A stretch of DNA of 64,000 nt from Gnetum montanum (lineage: Eukaryota > Streptophyta > Gnetopsida > Gnetales > Gnetaceae), in the NCBI GenBank assembly GCA_015680685.1, contig MNCI01013784.1, forward strand, positions 1,234 to 65,233, read 5' to 3'. Positions 57,722 to 64,000 of the stretch are shown here, piece by piece (within the stretch, counting starts at the first letter, position 1; every line of letters begins with the position of its first letter). The position numbers and the translations under genes were made by a program. The notes beneath the pieces are model-generated. The model had not been told where the DNA came from and did not search any database. It saw only the letters and a program-made list of their open reading frames with translations.

Positions 57722-59432
57722 TGTAGCAACCAAAAACATCAATGACTAGAATGGTCATGTTGAGGGGTCTACAATCATAGTACAACCCTAACCCCAACCC
57801 TACTTATAGGGCCATCACTAGAGGAGAAAAATGGAGGTAGAGCACCTAGGATGGTCTTGTCGATCAAACTAGGACTTATGGAGTGTTTTTATGAATGAGT
57901 GTTAGGGGTTCATATGATGTTTTCAGTGGTACCAAGGCCAACTAATCCCAAGTTTTGTAGGGTTTCTTGATGTGAGAGTGATGATGCAAACATGAAAGTA
58001 CATGCAAAATAGTGAAAAAATGTGAGTGCAATGCTAAATGCTAAAGAAAATGCTTGAAAATGTAAAGGAGTTTGAGAGAGAAAGAATGGCATTGCCATAA
58101 ATGGGGAAAGCATAGTAATTACAAAGAAGAGGTGAGGAAGTATGTGGTGTATAGACAAACATAGTAGGTAGCGTAGTCACATTCTTTGGGGTGTTTGGGA
58201 TGTGTAAATTGACATTCATCGTGAAGTATACACTTGTCGAGTTGGCCATCACTGTGTCCTATAGGCTACAATATGCTTTGGTGTGCTGGATAGTGATGTA
58301 AAGGTGTTGAGCACCCTAGGGTGTAGGGGTGCTCGATTTGCTTCAGGTTTGTCAAGTGAAAAATGCCACATAGATGCAAAGTTGCTGACTAAAAAATGCC
58401 CATCAAAGTTTGAATTTTACCAACCATGCTTTTGATTTTCCAACCACTAAAATGTGAAACATAGGGGTATTTATAGGATTAGGGTTGATGTGAAGTGTAG
58501 ATCAAGTGCCATGTGGCACAAAGGGGTACTTGAGGTTATGCTAGACTCAACTACGCTCCCACTGGAGTAACTAGTGCTATGCTCTAGTGTGCTCCAATGG
58601 ACCCCAAGAGACTACCAAACTATGACTACATTGCTAAGGCTGCATGTTGTAGAGTTGAAAAGACCACAAAGTACCTGCAAATAGTGAAATTTGGAGGCTA
58701 CACTTTGGGACTATGCTCTCCCCTATTTCAAGTGGAGTTGAGTGTAGGTACAATTTTGGGACAAATGGGGGGTGTAAAAGAAATTCAAATTGTTGATCTT
58801 ACTTATTGGAGGAGTGGTAAAGCTGAGATAAAGGTCGGTGTTGAGCTCTGGAAGCTTTTGGAGACTGTCCTGCATTGTTATGCTAGTTATGCTCTAGAGC
58901 ATAGGCCAAAAATTAAGCAAATTCTACAAAAATTGCAGTCTAGTGCTATCTAAGCTCTAGAGCATAGTAAGGGAAAGTGAGAGTGTAGCATTGACACTTA
59001 GGAAAAATTTGGCAAAACTTGAAGTCCTCATCCAAGCTATGTTGACTATGCTCTGAAGCATAGTAGGAGGGGTAGCCTCAAGAGTTAGAAAATCTACCAA
59101 ACAGTTTCATTCATTCTAAGCTAGCTTGATAGCTTTTGGCTTGACACTTAGGTAAACTAATCATTGAAGTACATGCTATGCTGACTATGCTCTAGAGTGT
59201 AGCAGGGAGAATGGGAGTGTAGTAAAACACTTAGAAAAATTTTTGCAACTACTATCGAAACTTGAAAAATTTTGAAAACCTAGTTTTGTGCTACATGCTA
59301 CACTAACTATGCTCTAGAGAGTAGTCGTAGTAGTGGAAGTGTAGGCCAAACACTTAGAAAAATTTTTTCTAGTGTTGAAACCTATACAAATTTGCCATTA
59401 AAGGGCTATTGCCTAAATTTGGTGGTGTTTCA
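57722..59432 (-). repeat. B3 3' LTR
   Basis: 1711 bp, TGTAGCAACC to GGTGGTGTTTCA. It keeps the TGTAGC terminus lost in B1. The TATA box is at 58466-58475 (minus TATAAATACC). U3 from about 58480 to 59432 holds near-palindromes of the type CTATGCTCTAGAGCATAG about every 100-150 bp. One is a perfect 16-bp palindrome at 58888-58903. Confidence 0.82.
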
Positions 59433-60372
59433 TTGGCTCATCTTTGTTGACACTTGGAGGAGTGGCCCAAGAGCCGTTGACAAAGAACCCAAAACACCAG
59501 AGTAGATGTGGCATTAGCCTTTCTTGTTAGTATTTAATCAAAGGATGCTTTGAGGGGCTTGAGAGTGATAAAAGTAATGGTACGCTAAAGGTAATGGATG
59601 TAGGAAATTGGCTTGGAATATCAAGGGAGGAATGAGATGCAAATGATGTATCATGCTGCAAGATGTGGAGTCAACATAGCTGACCATGATCATGGCACTA
59701 GGGTGCTTATTACTAAAATGACAACCTCTCATTGAAATGCTTGTGAGAGAGTTATCTCCCATAGTGTTAGAATGGCTTATCCTTAACATGTTGACCTCTC
59801 GTTGAAGTGCTTATGAGAAGGTTAATGAGAATTTAGGGTTGGACCAGTTGCAAAATTGTAGCTTTCCTAAATTCTATTTTGGGACATGTTTACTCCCTCT
59901 TCTTACTTTTCTTTGATTGTATGCTTTTTATTCTTTTTCTTTTTACTTTTTCCTTTATGAAATTCTAGTTGTAAGATGATTATCATCAAGTGGATTGTGT
60001 GCCACTTGATAAGCTTTGCTTAGAGGTAATTGTGTTGCATCTGTAGAATAGGTATTTCCTCCCTAGGATGAGTTGCGTTACATCCACTTGGGCTTTGACT
60101 AGTCCACAGAGGCTTTCCATGGGATGAGTTGCGTTACGTCCATCATGGATTTTGCTGTCGACTTAAAGAAGGATGCCATGTACATCGAAGAAGCTTGCAG
60201 GGAAGGTGGGAAAATGTAAGGTAAAGGAATAAATATGAGCAGGCTATAGCAGGGTAATAAGGATGTGCACCCTTGAGTGGCTTGGTGAGTTTAATCAGGC
60301 ATGTCAAAGTAATGTGATGACTTATTATTGTGATGAAATGTGTCTCTGAATGACTGCCTTCGGGGCTTCATC
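59433..60372 (-). other. B3 3' terminal internal region
   Basis: Noncoding, and alignable in patches with 5272-6181 of B1 (for example the GTTGACA..GGAGGAGTGGCCC region next to the LTR, and the GTTACATCCACTTGGGCTTT word near 60080). It starts after the acceptor-like TGTGTTTGTAG at 60373. Confidence 0.55.
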
Positions 60373-61565
60373 CTACAAACACATAGTATAGAAAGTAAGA
60401 GAACAACCACACAACATGAGATAAGAGCAAATTGCTAGTTGCAAATCTGCTACGAGTGTTGGACCAATCACAAGAGCTTATAGTGCCAAAGTAGGAAGGC
60501 CAGTGTAGGTGTCAGATTTAGAAGGTTGCAAAAGCTCTAGCAGCCATACTAGAAGCAAGCACCCTAGGGAGGCTAGCAAAGGGGCCAAGGGAAATGGTGA
60601 TGTAGATAGTCGTGACTCCACACCATAGACAAGAGCTTGGAAATCTAGCAAAATGGTAAAGAGCCAAGACATTGAATGCACTTCTAAGCCTAGGCAATGG
60701 TGAGGGTTGGAGGATGATAGTAAGGTGGTTGGGCCACAGTACTACTGGTACTCTAGTGGGTGGCATTGATGGTGAGAGCTCTAACCAATAATGAAATACC
60801 CAAGGTTGGTAATGTTGTTGGCATGGCCCATGGGTGGTACTACTGGCAATGGTGGCAAGAGCTCTGGAAGGTTAGAAAAATACTTGAGGGAATCTCTGTA
60901 GGATTAGCAAAATGCCAAGGATGGGAACACTACAAATGTTCCAAAGGCCTCTCTTGATGACGTGAATTTCATTTTGGAACTACAACACCCCACCCTGCCC
61001 TGCCCACGAGGTGTCAGTAGGTGACAGAGGATCAAAAGTATTCATGCTTGATTGTCTGAAGAACTATGCATGTTGAGCCATGCGTGCAAAATTGAGAACC
61101 CAGTTTCAAGTCCTAGCAGACCTGACATGCTAGTTTATAGTCCTAGAAAACTGCAGTGTGCTAGTTTAACATCGTAGCAGACAATGGATGTTGTGCTAGT
61201 TTAACGTCATGAAGCAAGGATGAGTTATGGCAGTTTATAGTCATAGCAAACTATGTTGTGCTAGTTTAACATCATAGTGGACAAGTGTTATGGATGCTAG
61301 CTTAATGTCATAGCCCAAGGATGTTGGGACACCAGTTTATAGTTATAGCAGACTATGTTGTGCCAGTTTAACATCATAGCAAATGAGTGCTGTGGATGCT
61401 AGTTTAATGTCATGGCCTAAGGATGAGCTGTGCTATTTTATAGTTATAGCAGACTATGTTGTGCAAGTTTAATGTCATAATGGACAAGTGTTATGCATTA
61501 TAGTTTAATTTCATGGCCCAAGGATTCTCTGTGCCAGTTTAACATCATAGTGAATGCTTGCTTAC
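60373..61565 (-). other. B3 putative 3' intron with tandem array
   Basis: Minus strand: AAGCAAG then GTAAGCAAG at 61565, and a pyrimidine-rich end TATGTGTTTGTAG at 60373. Both junctions match those of B1. The array of about 30-bp units (GTGCTAGTTTAACATCATAG, TTTATAGTCATAGCA) spans about 61080-61560. The donor lies about 40 nt after the apparent end of pol, so it would be an intron in the 3' UTR. The part 60430-61070 is not recognised. Confidence 0.45.
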
Positions 61566-61599
61566 CTTGCTTTGTTGTTGATGCAGTGTTTCATACTAG

Positions 61600-62640
61600 G
61601 TGTATTTTGGCTTTAGGTGCAAATGGTTGACCGAATTGGAAAGCTCATTACCATCTAGGTTAGCAAGATTGAATGCTCCATTGTCATAGGCCTTGGTGAC
61701 CAAGAAAGGCCATTTCTAGTTGGCTAAGAATTTATCCATGGGTTTGCAAATGGCCTTGAGGCCTAAGTCACCTTTCTTGATTGGGCGTTGATGCTGATTA
61801 TGGTGGTTCTTTTATTGTTGCTTTTCTTGATACCATTCAATGTGATCAAGTGTCTACACGTGCTCCTCCTCTATAGAGTCAAGGTTGATGGTTCTCAACC
61901 CATAGTTTTGAGCCTCATCAATGAAGCTCAAGAGGATCACATAGAGCGATGGGACCTACAATTCAAAAGGCAAAATTTCTTTAGACCCATATACAAGGCT
62001 ATATGATCTCTTACCTATTGTTGTTCCTTGTTTGTGTAGTAGGCCCATAGTGCATAGACTAGCTACTTGTGCCATCATCATTTCCTACTGCTAAGAATAT
62101 TCTTCAAAAGATTAATGATAACCTTGTTTGTGGCCTCTACTTGGCCATTCGCCTGTAGATAGTATGGCAACGAAAAGAAATTCTTGATGCCAAAGGGTTT
62201 GTAGAAGGCTTTAGTTTTTGCACTACTAAACTATGGTAAATTGTTTGTGACTATAGTCATCAGTAGACGAAATCAGGTCACTATGTTGTCAAGGATGAAT
62301 TTGAAAACTTGTTGCAATGTGGTCTTCCTAAGGGGAATAGCTTCAACCCACTTGGTAAAGTATCCAATTGTGGTTATGATGAAACTATGTCTTGTGAAAG
62401 ACTTAGGTGTGATGAGTCCTATGATATCTATCCCCCAATATTGGAATAACCATGTGATCTATGTCGTGTGCAATTTAGTAGGTGGCACATGGATGAGGTT
62501 ACAATGCTGTTGACATGTGTTACACAACTTGACCTTGGAGACATAATTACACTCCATGTAAGGCCAATAGTAGCCTAAGAATTTTATTTTTCAATGCCAT
62601 GACCTTGGGGGCTATGCAACCTCTACATAGTCTCTCATGG
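61600..62640 (-). pseudogene. B3 integrase
   Basis: Visible words: KVKLCNTCQQHC (zinc Cys pair) near 62540, and YWGIDIIGLITPKSFTRHSF with the first catalytic Asp intact near 62440. These are followed by YFTKWVEAIPLRKTTLQQVF near 62360 and a degraded second motif (TNNLP for DNG) near 62240. The C-terminal domain reads KWPFLVTKAYDNGAFNLANL and ELSNSVNHLHLKPKY ending near 61607, the usual Tat/Ogre pol end. Frame changes and stops abound. Confidence 0.72.
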
Positions 62641-62804
62641 ACTTGATCAACAATTATTTATGCTTTGCTGTTGGTAACGCAAGTTAGCAATATGCCATTG
62701 TAGGACTTGCAACAAAGCATGCTATCACCTACGAGGATGTACTATCAGGATCTCTTTCACACTACATCATTTTGGGCATTGGTTAAATGTTGTGGAGGCT
62801 CACC

Positions 62805-63390
62805 CTATTGAAGATATGCCTTAATGTCATCATACCATTCTACTATGTGAGTTTTGCTTATTGTGGCTATGGATGCAATGTCAATTGCCCATGTAATAGG
62901 TTTGGTGTAATTCATTACCAAGGTAGGCAAGCCATGAAACATGTTAAGTGTAATGGTTAAGGCTAATGTGGCTAATGCATTAGCAATGGCATTCTCATTA
63001 TGGGGAATGCATTGGATATCTGCAGTTGCAAATTGTTTGAGCAAGTGCTTTACCAAGTCGCAGTAAGGTTGTAAATGTTATGCTTTGCAAGCATAAACCT
63101 TTATAACTTGGTTAATGAGTAACTACAAATCACCTTAGATTGCTAGGTTTTGGATTCCTAGGTCATAGGCTGCTATGATGCCTCTGAGAAGACCTTCATA
63201 CTGTGCTATGTTGTTGGTGCAAGGAAATGCAAAGTGATAAGCGAAGGGTCAGATCTCCCTAAAGGGAAACGTGATTACAATAGTGTCATTACCCCCTTGA
63301 TAGGTTGAAGAACCATCAAAGTGTAAGATTGCCTTAAAGATAGCAGGCACTTGGCTTATGATGCTAACATGCTCATCTGGAAATTTGAGA
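62805..63390 (-). pseudogene. B3 second RNase H (archaeal type, Tat hallmark)
   Basis: Words: AIFKAILHFDGSSTYQGG near 63340-63290 (first catalytic Asp), CTNNIAQYEGLLRGIIAAYD near 63200 (catalytic Glu), LLINQVIKVYACK near 63100, then CIPHNENAIANALATLAL in the open frame 63056-62805. This HFDGSS..TNN.A.YE arrangement is the extra RNase H acquired by Tat elements. The second catalytic region reads GDL instead of GDS. It lies between the ordinary RNase H and integrase, as expected. Confidence 0.75.
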
Positions 63391-63515
63391 TTTATCATTG
63401 ATTAATCATCTACTGGTCAAGTCATAAGTTATGTAGCTATTGTTTGACCTTTACCTGATGCTTATGTTATGTAATGCAGATCAAACTCTGTGGTTATTAC
63501 TTTCCACCATGCCAC

Positions 63516-64000
63516 TCAACTACTTTTGTAAATGTCTGTGGTGATTGCCCAGAGTACATTGCTTTTGCAGATGATGTTTACCTCACTATGGAAAAGATAG
63601 TGCCTCCACTTCTTAAGAGAAATAACTAAGGAAAGGTAGTTCTTTTTTACATTGCTGTACTTTGCTTCATGGGCCACTAACACATGGCTTAGGTAGTATA
63701 CAAGGACCTCTGAGCCATCGTCTCGCTTTTGGTAAAGTAGAGAAGCGATGGATGCATTGGAGGTTGTAAGGTAGATGTAGAATGGTTTATCTCCTTGTGG
63801 AGGGTAGATAGTTAGAAGTTGAGCTAGCTCATATTTAAGGTTGTCAAATGCCTTTTGGCATTGAGCAGTCCACTCAAAGTGAACTTCCTTTTTGAGCAAA
63901 TGTTACATTGGCTAAAAATTGTCAGCCAATCATGTGATAAACCTGCAAATGAATTGCAATTTTTTTTATAACCCATGTGGCCCCTTAAGGTTAGCTAGTG
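63516..64000 (-). pseudogene. B3 RT thumb and first RNase H, partial
   Basis: The open frame 63899-63516 reads FEWTAQCQKAFDNLKYELAQ, PFYIYLTTSNASIASLLYQK, EVLVYYLSHVL, AKYSNVKKNYLSLVISLKKW and RHYLFHSEVNIICKSN. These correspond to the RT tail and the classic RNase H (Y..L..E..Y...K). The first catalytic Asp position reads Thr (YLTTSN) and the HTDH-type Asp is lost (ICKSN), so it is degenerate. RT proper continues past the window end. Confidence 0.75.

Larger units (their letters stand above)
57722..64000 (-). mobile_element. B3: Tat/Ogre-like retrotransposon, partial
   Basis: The 3' LTR is 57722-59432. The interior shows, from the right, RNase H, a second RNase H, integrase, and a 3' region with a tandem array. 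RT, protease, gag and the 5' LTR lie beyond the window. It is inserted in F after TATCA (57717-57721). Two RNase H domains in one pol are characteristic of the Tat lineage. Confidence 0.82.

Noticed and set aside
1-64000. tRNA genes or intact host genes
   Set aside because: I read through for tRNA-like cloverleaf sequences and long conserved frames and saw none; a tRNAscan-SE run and protein search would settle it.

Overview
The window reads as gene-poor, repeat-packed nuclear DNA of a seed plant; I cannot name the species. Reasons: Ty3/gypsy LTR retrotransposons of plant-specific lineages (Athila-like, Tat/Ogre-like with a second RNase H, and a chromovirus-like remnant), primer-binding sites matching plant tRNA-Asp and initiator tRNA-Met, plant-type TATA boxes (TATAAATA) in the LTRs, a fragment resembling plant 5S rRNA, and pervasive stop codons, frameshifts and CpG loss. 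One 561-N gap and four single Ns mark a draft assembly. I see no intact host gene; the longest open frames are decayed retroelement proteins.

Layout, oldest to youngest where order can be read. (D) A plus-strand LTR element carrying no recognisable gag or pol but a CCR4/EEP-type deadenylase pseudogene occurs as two copies in tandem: D1 internal 22037-26516 plus 33059-33268, shared LTR 33269-34168, D2 internal 34169-38361 plus 53302-53341, LTR 53342-53872. (E) Athila-like elements on the minus strand invaded it: E1 (12793-22036, gag-PR-RT-RH-IN) next to D1, and E2 (38362-53296, TSD AACAT) in D2. (A) Smaller minus-strand relatives with gag and a 3' accessory ORF but no pol: A2 (26517-33058, TSD CTTAG) in D1, and A1 (window start to 12792) in the 3' LTR of E1. 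(B) Tat/Ogre-like minus-strand elements are the last layer: B1 (3852-12644) in the 5' LTR of A1, B2 (40049-41909, a solo LTR with TSD ATGCA) in E2, and B3 (57722 to beyond the window end) in a chromovirus-like remnant F (about 54569-57721).

The A elements probably depended on pol from E-type relatives: they share PBS type, LTR termini (TGATGAG...CATCA), the zinc-knuckle form and two conserved noncoding blocks. B1 has gag and protease but lacks RT-RNase H-integrase, whereas B3 shows RNase H, a second RNase H and integrase. Both B copies share splice-like signals around a tandem array in their 3' region.

The most interesting items are the D element, which seems to have captured and amplified a deadenylase gene plus a 5S rRNA-like segment; the accessory ORFs of A2 and E2; the conserved splice-like layout and palindrome-rich promoters of the B elements; and catalytic Asp-to-Asn changes shared by E1 and E2.
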